64,000 nucleotides of DNA from Ferruginibacter sp. Lineage in GTDB: Bacteria; Bacteroidota; Bacteroidia; Chitinophagales; Chitinophagaceae. The position numbers were made by a program, and so were the translations under genes. The DNA is taken from assembly GCA_014379625.1 (NCBI GenBank), contig JACMLJ010000051.1, positions 62,001 to 126,000 on the forward strand. Direction: 5' to 3'. The notes beneath the pieces are model-generated. The model was not told the DNA's origin and did not search any database. It saw only the letters and a program-made list of their open reading frames with translations. Positions 54,343-62,541 of the stretch are shown piece after piece; the stretch's first letter is position 1, and each line of letters opens with the position of its first letter.

Positions 54343-55113
54343 AAAGCAGGCAATATCATACCAAACCAAAAAATAGCTGCGCATGTAGACAGGATACTGG
54401 TAATTGAAAATACCGCCATTACCACTCCATTTATTTTACCGTTGTATGCAAATGGCGTTCCCACTATATTGTTTAAATCAGTGAAAGGGAAATTAGGAAA
54501 ACACAATTCCAACCATCTCCTGCTGTTTGGGCAAACTGTTTTACCAGAATCATTGACTTTACCGGGGGATTTTACTTTGATCGCCTACTTTTTTAAGCCT
54601 TATACACTACTACCGCTTTTCGGTGTTCCGGCACCCGAATTGACAGACAGGCCAATTGACCTGAATGAGCTATCTCCTCAACCAGCTGATGAGCTACAGG
54701 AAAGATTATTGAACGCCGGGACAGTTAAGGATATGATCAGTTTACTGGACGATTTTGTTTTTAATTTAATCAGCCGGTCGAAAGCCGAATGCCCTTTAAT
54801 AAAATATGCAACCACTCAAATTGCCAGTAACCCTTCAAAAGAATCTCTTGCCATTGTTCAAAAGCAATTACACGTAACCGAAAGAACTTTTCAACGAATG
54901 TTTGAGAAAAGTGTTGGTATATCGCCTAATCTTTACCGGCGGGTATGCCAGTTTAATGCAGCTTTTACTCAATTAAACAACAGGGGGCATCACAAATTAT
55001 CGGATATAGCATTTCAACAGGGATACGCAGACCAAAGTCATTATATCAGGGCATTCAGGGAGTTTACAAATATTACCCCAACAGAATACCTCCGGTTTGG
55101 TGCTGAAACTTAA
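54343..55113 (+). CDS. AraC-family transcription regulator
   Basis: 256 aa from a GTG at 54343 (MKAGNIIPNQKIAAHVDRILV, first residue read as Met), or 270 aa from a TTG at 54301; there is no in-frame ATG near the start. The N-terminal half has the DUF6597-like pattern (TTPFILPLYANGVPTILF, LLLFGQTVLPESLTLPGDFTLIAYFFKPY). The C-terminal AraC domain shows LAIVQKQLHVTERTFQRMFEKSVGISPNLYRR and LSDIAFQQGYADQSHYIRAFREFTNITPTEYLR. It may control the VOC gene 69 bases downstream. Confidence 0.88.
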   Translation, partial: KAGNIIPNQKIAAHVDRILVIENTAITTPFILPLYANGVPTILFKSVKGKLGKHNSNHLLLFGQTVLPESLTLPGDFTLIAYFFKPYTLLPLFGVPAPELTDRPIDLNELSPQPADELQERLLNAGTVKDMISLLDDFVFNLISRSKAECPLIKYATTQIASNPSKESLAIVQKQLHVTERTFQRMFEKSVGISPNLYRRVCQFNAAFTQLNNRGHHKLSDIAFQQGYADQSHYIRAFREFTNITPTEYLRFGAET

Positions 55114-55158
55114 AATGATTTTGTCGGATTTGTTCTATTTTAAGATTACCGCCTGTTA

Positions 55159-55166
55159 TAGTTTTG
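55159..55166 (+). promoter_or_regulatory. -7 element upstream of the VOC gene
   Basis: TAGTTTTG (55159-55166) matches TAnnTTTG exactly. A possible -33 box, TTTT near 55137-55140, is 18 bases upstream. It would give the VOC gene its own short-leader transcript. Confidence 0.35.
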
Positions 55167-55182
55167 AATCAAAATTTACATT

Positions 55183-55605
55183 ATGACAAATCAAATTTAT
55201 CCCTGTTTATGGTTCGATGGGCAAGCCAAGGCAGCAGCAGAATACTATTGCTCAATTTTTAAAGATTCAAAAATAACTTCAGAAAATCCGATAGTGGTTA
55301 ATTTTGAATTAAAAGGGACAAGATTTATGGGGCTGAACGGAGGCCCAAAATATAAATTTACACCTGCTACTTCTTTCGTAATAGAGTGTGATACCCAGGT
55401 TGAAATAGATTATTATTGGGAAAAGCTGGGAGAAGGCGGCAGGTTCGATCAATGCGGCTGGCTGGATGATCAATTTGGAATATCCTGGCAAATTGTACCT
55501 GCAGTATTAGGAAAGCTGATGGCTGACCCGGAAAGGGCGCCAAGAGTAATTGAAGCATTTATGAAAATGACAAAGTTTAACATTCAGGAATTAGAAAACG
55601 CATAG
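55183..55605 (+). CDS. VOC-superfamily protein (PhnB/glyoxalase-like)
   Basis: 140 aa, no signal peptide. Starts MTNQIYPCLWFDGQAKAAAEYYCSIFKDS and has the PhnB/3-demethylubiquinone-methyltransferase-like pattern: VVNFELKGTRFMGLNGGP, FTPATSFVIECDTQVEIDYYWEKLGEGG, CGWLDDQFGISWQIVP. Members resemble metal-dependent dioxygenases or glyoxalases but often have no known substrate. It is the second gene of an AraC-VOC pair bracketed by ~100-bp repeats. Confidence 0.9.
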   Translation: MTNQIYPCLWFDGQAKAAAEYYCSIFKDSKITSENPIVVNFELKGTRFMGLNGGPKYKFTPATSFVIECDTQVEIDYYWEKLGEGGRFDQCGWLDDQFGISWQIVPAVLGKLMADPERAPRVIEAFMKMTKFNIQELENA

Positions 55606-55690
55606 ATAAATTTCAAAAAAATAAGCAGAATTATTTTGCAATCGCAGGAGGCATTGTGGCTGTTCCGCACCGGGGCGTTTTTTAAAAAAG

Positions 55691-55790
55691 CATTAGATTT
55701 CAAATAATGTCTCTCAAAGCACAATGAGCAGGGACGGGGACTTTGAGTCAATCATGGAAGAAGTTGAGCGATAATGATCCAGCCCGGTAA
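55691..55790 (+). repeat. imperfect ~100-bp direct repeat, right copy
   Basis: Right-hand partner of 54089-54190. The frame in this copy is short (MSRDGDFESIMEEVER then stop). The rest of the gap 55606-55984 contains this copy and the dispersed element that follows. Confidence 0.6.
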
Positions 55791-55833
55791 GCACAACTTC
55801 CCTGCCCTCCCGCATGGCTTTGCAAAGAAACGG

Positions 55834-55917
55834 GGTTGCCACCCTTTGTAAGTTAATTTAAAAAAACTTCGCCAGGGTTGGCAATCCCTTGTTTAGTGCG
55901 ACAATTTGAAATCCATC
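55834..55917 (-). repeat. dispersed intergenic element, copy 2
   Basis: Minus-strand copy of the element at 25928-26021. It can fold: GGTTGCCACCC (55834-55844) faces AGGGTTGGCAATCC (55874-55887), with one-base bulges. It sits between convergent genes (VOC and RraA-like). Confidence 0.65.
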
Positions 55918-55984
55918 CAATGCAACCAATTAGTTACTGGCTCAAATCCTTAACTTTTATCAGGAATACTGGTTTTCACAGCCA

Positions 55985-56923
55985 TTAGAAATTCCTTGTT
56001 TCAAGATATTTATCAAGGTCTTCTTTTGACATGGACATTTTTCCTTTGTAGGCTTTTGCCCATGCCCTGAAATCCTTTTTAATGTCATCGCTCCATTTAC
56101 TGTCTATCTCACCCGCTGTATATTTTTTTTCTTTGATGCGCTCCTGCCCGAAAATATCAAACAGTTCAGTAACCTCGCCGGTTAAAACGATATGTTCAAC
56201 CAAATGGGCAGGAATAAAAAGCACACCATCTGTTTTTGCCAATACTGCATCTCCCGGCAAAACGGTTGCATGTCCGATACGGATAGGCGCATTAATAGAA
56301 ATCAGCATGGTTTGGCGCATATAGGATGGGTCGGATCCTTTTATCCAGCCATTAAAGCCTTCTATTTTTCTGAGATCTTCCATATCCCTTACATTCCCGT
56401 AACAGATAATTCCCCTATGCGTTCTTGCATAAACTCCATTACCCAGGTTAGAACCAATCAGCGTACCTAAATTTGGTTTTAAATAAGTATCTCCAACATA
56501 AATATCTCCCTCTACCAGGGTTTTAATAGCCCATGAAGTTGTTGCCCGTTTGTAATCGTGCCCTTCAATTTTACCCTGTGCCCTCACCTGGCTGTCAAGA
56601 TCGGGCCTGGTTGGTATAAATTGTGCGGTAACCGCACGACCGGTCATTACCAAACTATCACCCTCATGGATATGGTTCCAGTCACCTTCATATTGATTGG
56701 GGTATCCTAATTCAATTAATTCGGCCCAGGCTTCTTCGAGTGTAATATTCTTCAATCTTTCCAATAAGGCATCTGGTACTTTTGGCCTCCCGTCCGGAAA
56801 ACGTTCGCCTTTCCATTGTAAGGTCAGGGCCTTAATATATTCAGGAGATTGTAAAATATTTTGTGCCCTGCTAAAAAGAAAGGCAAAAAATAAAGCTGCA
56901 AGTAAAATGATTCTTCTTTTCAT
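55985..56923 (-). CDS. exported RraA-like protein
   Basis: 312 aa. Signal peptide MKRRIILLAALFFAFLFSRAQ, then a long N-terminal helical part (residues about 30-110) before the RraA fold: IGSNLGNGVYARTHRGIICYGNVRDMEDLRKIEGFNGW and IRIGHATVLPGDAVLAKTDGVLFIPAHL. The Arg-Asp pair (NVRD) needed for HMG/CHA aldolase activity is present. RraA proteins are normally cytosolic aldolases or RNase E inhibitors; the export signal makes a periplasmic aldolase or decarboxylase more likely. It lies downstream of an MFS transporter and GH10 gene on the same strand. Confidence 0.88.
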   Translation of the reverse strand: MKRRIILLAALFFAFLFSRAQNILQSPEYIKALTLQWKGERFPDGRPKVPDALLERLKNITLEEAWAELIELGYPNQYEGDWNHIHEGDSLVMTGRAVTAQFIPTRPDLDSQVRAQGKIEGHDYKRATTSWAIKTLVEGDIYVGDTYLKPNLGTLIGSNLGNGVYARTHRGIICYGNVRDMEDLRKIEGFNGWIKGSDPSYMRQTMLISINAPIRIGHATVLPGDAVLAKTDGVLFIPAHLVEHIVLTGEVTELFDIFGQERIKEKKYTAGEIDSKWSDDIKKDFRAWAKAYKGKMSMSKEDLDKYLETRNF

Positions 56924-57046
56924 AGTCTATTTTTTTGATTTGTTTAAATTTGTTCCGCCGCTTTTTAATTAGCTGTTAATGACAATTATTCTGTTGTTGT
57001 ATTATCGAAGATTTTACGCCGGATGATGACCGGCTGAAATCAACCA

Positions 57047-58288
57047 TTATGTCTCCAGGAAATCAAGGTCCTTACCATGAGTTTCAGTACTGGTTACAAT
57101 GGAATAAATACCTATGATAAAACAGATGGCCCCTACCAGTGCGCCCGCCTGGATAACTGAAAAAAAAGTTTTGAACAGGGTGAAAAGGGTGGTCATTAAA
57201 ACCACTGTTCCCCTTACCATATTTGGAATGGTGGTAGCTGCCGTGGACCGCAGGTTGGTTCCAAATTGCTCGGCACCAATAGTTACAAACATGGCCCAAT
57301 AGCCAATACCCAAACCAAGAAAAAGTGTTATTGCGTAAAAAAAAGCTGAACTATGAATACCGGAAAAAAGATAAATACCACTGGCGAATAATGTAAATAA
57401 CATCATGTACAAAACAGCTTTTTTCCTGGAATGCAGGGCATGACTGATAAACCCGCTTGCAAAGTCACCGGCTGATAATCCAATATAACACCACATGATG
57501 GAGAGGCCGGGATTAACAGGCTCATCAATTCCCAAAGCCTTTCCAAACTCATTACTAAAAGTGGCTAAAATGCCAATTACAAACCAGGTAGGCAGGCCCA
57601 TACCAATACATTTCAGGTAGCGGGAGAGGCGGTTTTTATTGGTGAACAATGAAAAGAAATTACCCCTCCGCACATTTTTCTGCTGCTTAATATGCTCAAA
57701 TACACCTGATTCAAAAACGCCGATACGTAATAAAAGTAGTGAAATGCCCATTCCACCACCAATGAAATACGCAATCCGCCAATCGAACCATTGCACAGAA
57801 AAATAGGCAACCACCGCCCCCAGCAATCCCACGCCCGCTACCACCGACGTTCCAATAGCCCGTAAATGTTTGGGTAGTATTTCGGCCACCAGGGTGATAC
57901 CCGCACCCAATTCTCCCGCCAGTCCTACGCCTGCAATAAAACGCAGTAATTTATACGTGCTTGCGTCCTGTACAAAACCGCAGGCGATATTGGCAATTGA
58001 ATACGTAATAATTGAACCAAAAAGCACCGATAACCTGCCTTTTTTATCACCCAATACCCCCCATAAAATACCTCCCAATAACAATCCCGTCATCTGCCAG
58101 TTAAGTATGCTGGCCCCTGTTACCGAAATCTCTTTTTCATTCAGTCCGAGGGATTGCAGACTTGGCAAACGAACGATACCAAACAACAGTAAGTCGTATA
58201 TATCCACGAAATACCCAAGTGCGGCAACAATCACGGGGATCTGGAAGAGTTGTTTCAAATTACTGGTTCGGTCAGCTTTTACAATCAT
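57047..58288 (-). CDS. MFS transporter
   Basis: 413 aa with about 12 membrane helices. The loop 2-3 signature is GVLGDKKGRLSVLFGS, and RFIAGVGLAGELGAGITLVAEILPKHLR is the helix 4-5 part typical of sugar/acid symporters. The start MIVKADRTSNLKQLFQIPVIVAALGYFVDIYDLLLFG is that of the metabolite:H+ symporter group. A product of polysaccharide or uronic-acid breakdown is a reasonable substrate given its neighbours, but the substrate is not shown by the sequence. Confidence 0.9.
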   Translation of the reverse strand: MIVKADRTSNLKQLFQIPVIVAALGYFVDIYDLLLFGIVRLPSLQSLGLNEKEISVTGASILNWQMTGLLLGGILWGVLGDKKGRLSVLFGSIITYSIANIACGFVQDASTYKLLRFIAGVGLAGELGAGITLVAEILPKHLRAIGTSVVAGVGLLGAVVAYFSVQWFDWRIAYFIGGGMGISLLLLRIGVFESGVFEHIKQQKNVRRGNFFSLFTNKNRLSRYLKCIGMGLPTWFVIGILATFSNEFGKALGIDEPVNPGLSIMWCYIGLSAGDFASGFISHALHSRKKAVLYMMLFTLFASGIYLFSGIHSSAFFYAITLFLGLGIGYWAMFVTIGAEQFGTNLRSTAATTIPNMVRGTVVLMTTLFTLFKTFFSVIQAGALVGAICFIIGIYSIVTSTETHGKDLDFLET

Positions 58289-58453
58289 TGATATATTTTT
58301 GATGTTAAAAAAAAAATCGTGTGAAACAAAGTCTCCTGCATAAAAATATTATGTTTCGCAAGGGATAAAAAAGTGATCAATATTTTTTGCCGGAGTAGTA
58401 AAGCCATCAGCGTCGCCCTTGCATTGGCCTGAACTGAATAGCCAGCTATCTAA

Positions 58454-60256
58454 CTATAATTGTACAACTGCCGGCATACTATTTTTAGTGAGCTGGTAAT
58501 TCATTTTAACTTCCGCACCGCCCTTCGACACGGTAATTTCGTAAAGCCCCAAATGCCCACGGGCAGTTACTTTACCATTTGCTTTTGAAGTTTCACTGAT
58601 GTTCGTCCGCCACCGGTTTAATACCAGCTCTTTCCATGCAGCTAAATTTGGTTTGGCTGTCCAGTCCTTTTTGAACATCGCTGCATCCGGTTTCCAGTGG
58701 GCGCTTTCCCAAAAGCCCCACATGGTAAATCCGTTTACATTGGGGTGGCTGTAACAGGCAATCAAAAAATCCCTGGTGTAGTCTGCCTGAAGCGCTTCAT
58801 CCGGCGAATTAATATCAAACTCAGTAATTTGTACGGGAAGACCGGTGGAAGTAAACATATCAAGGTCGGTAATTACCTGGGCAGGGTTGCGTGGCTGCCT
58901 GCCCACATGGCCCTGTACACCGATGGCATCAATGGGAGCGCCATAACCACGCAGCTCGGTAACCAGGTTAAGGTAAGTTTGAATGTTTTGAGGACTTGCC
59001 ACATTGTTGAGCATGGAATATTCGTTGATAAACAGCGTAGTATTTGGATCAATGCGCCGGGCCAGCTTAAACCATTCTGCGGCCTGCGTGCGTGGAATTA
59101 CTTCAAAATAATCTTTCTCATGCATCATCTCGTTCACCACATCCCATCCATATACTTTGCCTTTGGTATAAGCCACAATTTCTTCAATGTGCTTATTGAT
59201 CGAATCAGCAAAACCCGGCCCGAAACCAGGTTGTTTGGCATAAAAGGAAGGAGTGAATTTTTTACCAGGCCATACCAGGTTGTGCCCCCTTAAAGCAAAG
59301 CCATTGTCAACGATCCATTTGATGGCAACCTTGGTTGCTTCACGCTTTTCAACATCAATCCAGGGACCCCATTTTAAATTATTATCGATGGTAACTGCGT
59401 TGAACAATTCTTTCAGTTTTGTCCTGTATTGAACGGCATCCCGACCGGTATCATTTATCCTGTTAACTGAAACAGCGGTACCAAATACAAATACGGGATT
59501 TATCAACCGGGCTTTTACAACTGCCCCTTTTACGGGTTTGCCTGTATGGTCTTTTACTTCTATTGCCAGCGGCGCAGTGCGTATTGCTTCAATTCGTTGT
59601 AATGCCTCCTTTCGCCAGGCCGCATCTTTATCCCTGCCGGCATAAGTTAAACGGGCGGCCGGCAATTGCTGAACCGTAATTTTTTGTTGAAAATTAAGTA
59701 CCGTTACTTCAGCTATTTCAACTTTTTGTGCCAGTGCGCCAAAGGTAAAACCTATGGCAGCTTCACCGGCTTCCATGTCGAACAGTGCCACAAAAGGTAT
59801 ATCGAAGGTTTTCCATTCGGGGCCAATACTTATTTCCATCCACAAAATCCTTTCCCGGGGTGCAACTGACTGCTGAACAAAAAAGTAAACCACTGCATCG
59901 CCTGACTCCTGCTTTGCATATACGGCACGCATGGCAAATCTTGCAAGCAATACATCTCCCTTTTTTACAGCAGCCGTACTTTTCCAGGAAGCCTGAATAT
60001 CAGCATTGCTTTTTGAAGGAACAAAATTTTCGGCAATGAATACGGGCAATGAATTGATACGGGTTGTTGCCTCAAATGTAGCGGGTGGTACGCCCGGGTT
60101 CTTGTTATTAAAAACATATTCCTTTTGAGCATTTTCGGGAAAGATGCTTACGGGGCCGTGTGATCGCAGTTCCTCCTTAAGTGGCTCAGGCCTTTGGGCT
60201 GTAACAGCGGCATTAAAACAAATTGCAAGACATAGAACTATTAAATAATTTTTCAT
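58454..60256 (-). CDS. endo-1,4-beta-xylanase (GH10)
   Basis: 600 aa. Signal peptide MKNYLIVLCLAICFNAAVTA, then a carbohydrate-binding-like beta domain (about 30-200) and a GH10 barrel (about 215-560). The acid/base Glu is E376 in GWDVVNEMMH, the nucleophile E479 in PVQITEFDI; substrate subsites are seen in NNLKWGPW and GHNLVWPGKKFTP. The usual WH after GHNLV is replaced by WP, as in some Bacteroidota GH10 groups. It should cut xylan in the periplasm or at the cell surface. Preceded by the gliding-motility-type protein gene 70 bases upstream. Confidence 0.94.
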   Translation of the reverse strand: MKNYLIVLCLAICFNAAVTAQRPEPLKEELRSHGPVSIFPENAQKEYVFNNKNPGVPPATFEATTRINSLPVFIAENFVPSKSNADIQASWKSTAAVKKGDVLLARFAMRAVYAKQESGDAVVYFFVQQSVAPRERILWMEISIGPEWKTFDIPFVALFDMEAGEAAIGFTFGALAQKVEIAEVTVLNFQQKITVQQLPAARLTYAGRDKDAAWRKEALQRIEAIRTAPLAIEVKDHTGKPVKGAVVKARLINPVFVFGTAVSVNRINDTGRDAVQYRTKLKELFNAVTIDNNLKWGPWIDVEKREATKVAIKWIVDNGFALRGHNLVWPGKKFTPSFYAKQPGFGPGFADSINKHIEEIVAYTKGKVYGWDVVNEMMHEKDYFEVIPRTQAAEWFKLARRIDPNTTLFINEYSMLNNVASPQNIQTYLNLVTELRGYGAPIDAIGVQGHVGRQPRNPAQVITDLDMFTSTGLPVQITEFDINSPDEALQADYTRDFLIACYSHPNVNGFTMWGFWESAHWKPDAAMFKKDWTAKPNLAAWKELVLNRWRTNISETSKANGKVTARGHLGLYEITVSKGGAEVKMNYQLTKNSMPAVVQL

Positions 60257-60326
60257 TTATATTTTTTATTTACGACTGTGGTTTATGACTTTAATAATTT
60301 TATAGTATAATAAACAGGTGGAAACC

Positions 60327-62453
60327 TTATCTTATCAATATCACCGTTCCTTTTTTTAAAATTGTTTTGGCTGCATAATTTACGCCCCTGGCAATAAAAA
60401 TATATGTACCGCTTTCCTGCGGGTTGCCATTAACAGAACCATCCCAGCCATTATTGTCATCCCCTGTTGCAAAAACAATTTTACCATAACGGTTATACAC
60501 TTTGAAAAAGTTCAATTTCTTTATGCCGATCAATATCGGTTTCAGCACATCATTTTTGCCATCATTGTTAGGTGTAAAACCTGTGGGCACCAAAATATCA
60601 GGAGCGATATTGTACACTTTCAACAATACGATATCTGTGGAAGAGCAGCCACCCACAATAGTTGTGGCTTTTACGGTAAACGCAACTTCGGGAACACCAA
60701 CTGTATTTATCCTGGCAACAGGGTCCTGGCTAAAGCTGTCATTTAAATAAAAAGATGGCTGCCAGGCGTACTTTACTATTTCTGTGTTGCCGGTGGTTTT
60801 TGCATTTAACTGGTAAGGCTGGCCAACTACAATAGATTCATCTTTGCCGGCATCAACAGTAAAACCGGGAACCACTTTTACAATCATAGAATCCGTTACT
60901 GTTTTGGGGCAGTAAAATGTATCTGATACAGACAAAGTGTACACCGTGGTTTTTTGTGGGTGGGCGGTGGGGTTTAAGCTATTGCTGCCAGACAATGCGG
61001 CCGAAGGGCTCCAGTAATAATTTGCGCCGCTGATAGTTCCATTCAGGTAGGCAGTTGCACCCATGCAGATCACCGTATCGGCCCCCAGTTTTGATTGGGG
61101 GTAAGGTGATGCATGCACCGTTAATGCCGCACTGTCTGTACAACCATCAAGTCGGCCTGTAACATAATAAACAGTTGTATTAGAAGTCGGAAATGCCTTC
61201 GGATTTTTTACCGTGTAGCTGCTTAATGTTTTGCCAATCCCTGCCTCGGTCCAAAGATAACTGGCGGCATCGCTTTCTGGTTTTAACAGGATGGTATCCT
61301 TACTGCAAATGGCTGTATCAGTAAGTAATTTTAGCGTGATAGTATCAAATATTTTTACAATTGATTTTGCCGAATCTATATAACCATTGTTATTGGCAAC
61401 TTTTAACTGTAAAGTATAGGTACCCTTGCCCGGGTAGGTATAAGTGGGCATTGCCAGCGTGGATGTATCAGATAAGGTGGTAGTATCGCCAAAATCCCAC
61501 TCGTACCTGAGAATGCCGGGGCAGGTAGGTTCATTTTTAAAAGTAAACCTATTTACCCGGCAGCTACTGTACAGCGGTCTTAATAAAGGTGCAGCAAAAG
61601 GGCAGTTAACCACTTTTATCTGCAATTCTTTTTTGGTAGTATTGATGAGCACTCCTTTTCGCCATTCCTGCACATAAACAGCTACCAGGTACCCCCCTGC
61701 AATATCCGGTGCGATGCCCGAATAATATCCTGTTAAAGGATCAAAACTTACATTGCTTCCCATTGGTTCCATCCCGGTATACGAACCGAAATACGCAACC
61801 GGGATTTCAGGGGGCAAATGTGCCGTGTCAAAATTTTGGGTAAGCGCATCGCCCAAACTAATCGAAAGGGAATCGTTATCAGCATCCGTTGCTTCAAATT
61901 TTAAAGAAAAATAATTATTCCGGCAAACACTCACTGTGTCTGTAAACAAAATATTTGGTGTTGTATTTTTGAAATGCCCGAGGCTATTGCCTGTACCGGG
62001 TATTTTAGTAATGAACAAGGCACTTTCATTTATGGGGTTATAAATATTTTTCAGGGTGGCCGAGCGTCCTTCGGTTATTACTGTCAGGTAATACCCTTCG
62101 GCGTTGATGGGCACCGTAAGCGTAAAGTAAAAAAGCTTTATACCATACCGGTTATTTAAGGAAGCTGTTCCCGTACATACAGAAAAGTTATTAGAAATTG
62201 CAAAACCACCCGTATCAGTTGGATCCTGGGAAAGATTTTTGACAGCGGTACCATCACTGGCATCCCAAACCCTGATAAGCGGTTTTGGGTTACCCCGGTC
62301 TAAATACAGGTATACTGTAACATAATAAGAAAAAGTTTGGGCCCTTGCATCCACACCCAGGTATTCATATTTAATCCAGCCCCCCATTACCTGCGCTGCT
62401 GAAGCATGGGCAATTAAGCAGGTTATAAATGATATGAGTAGTTTTTTTTTCAA
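60327..62453 (-). CDS. gliding-motility-type (T9SS type B) surface protein with PKD domain
   Basis: 708 aa. Signal peptide MKKKLLISFITCLIAHASAAQ. The first 280 residues are a beta-rich domain seen in cell-surface proteins of this group; a PKD domain lies at about 300-370 (YEWDFGDTTTLSDTSTLAMPTYTYPGKGTYTLQLKV); further Ig-like repeats are at about 380-610. The C-terminal ~85 residues are the gliding motility-associated/T9SS type B sorting domain (PTGFTPNNDGKNDVLKPILIG, FKVYNRYGKIVFATGDDNNGWDG, SGTYIFIARGVNY). The protein should be exported by T9SS; no enzyme domain is evident. Confidence 0.9.
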   Translation of the reverse strand: MKKKLLISFITCLIAHASAAQVMGGWIKYEYLGVDARAQTFSYYVTVYLYLDRGNPKPLIRVWDASDGTAVKNLSQDPTDTGGFAISNNFSVCTGTASLNNRYGIKLFYFTLTVPINAEGYYLTVITEGRSATLKNIYNPINESALFITKIPGTGNSLGHFKNTTPNILFTDTVSVCRNNYFSLKFEATDADNDSLSISLGDALTQNFDTAHLPPEIPVAYFGSYTGMEPMGSNVSFDPLTGYYSGIAPDIAGGYLVAVYVQEWRKGVLINTTKKELQIKVVNCPFAAPLLRPLYSSCRVNRFTFKNEPTCPGILRYEWDFGDTTTLSDTSTLAMPTYTYPGKGTYTLQLKVANNNGYIDSAKSIVKIFDTITLKLLTDTAICSKDTILLKPESDAASYLWTEAGIGKTLSSYTVKNPKAFPTSNTTVYYVTGRLDGCTDSAALTVHASPYPQSKLGADTVICMGATAYLNGTISGANYYWSPSAALSGSNSLNPTAHPQKTTVYTLSVSDTFYCPKTVTDSMIVKVVPGFTVDAGKDESIVVGQPYQLNAKTTGNTEIVKYAWQPSFYLNDSFSQDPVARINTVGVPEVAFTVKATTIVGGCSSTDIVLLKVYNIAPDILVPTGFTPNNDGKNDVLKPILIGIKKLNFFKVYNRYGKIVFATGDDNNGWDGSVNGNPQESGTYIFIARGVNYAAKTILKKGTVILIR

Positions 62454-62493
62454 TACAAATGGAACAGTTTCTGTTGGAATTTAATACTTATCA

Positions 62494-62518
62494 TTACCCG
62501 GATTTAATAACCGGGTAA
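62494..62518. repeat. 8-bp-arm palindrome
   Basis: TTACCCGG (62494-62501) and CCGGGTAA (62511-62518) are perfect inverted arms with a 9-base A/T loop. It lies between the DUF1080-PHP gene and the downstream T9SS gene, with no T-run on either strand, so it could be a weak terminator, an operator for the T9SS gene or a processing hairpin. Confidence 0.5.
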
Positions 62519-62541
62519 ACTTTTCCTGAAGGGCTTTTTTA

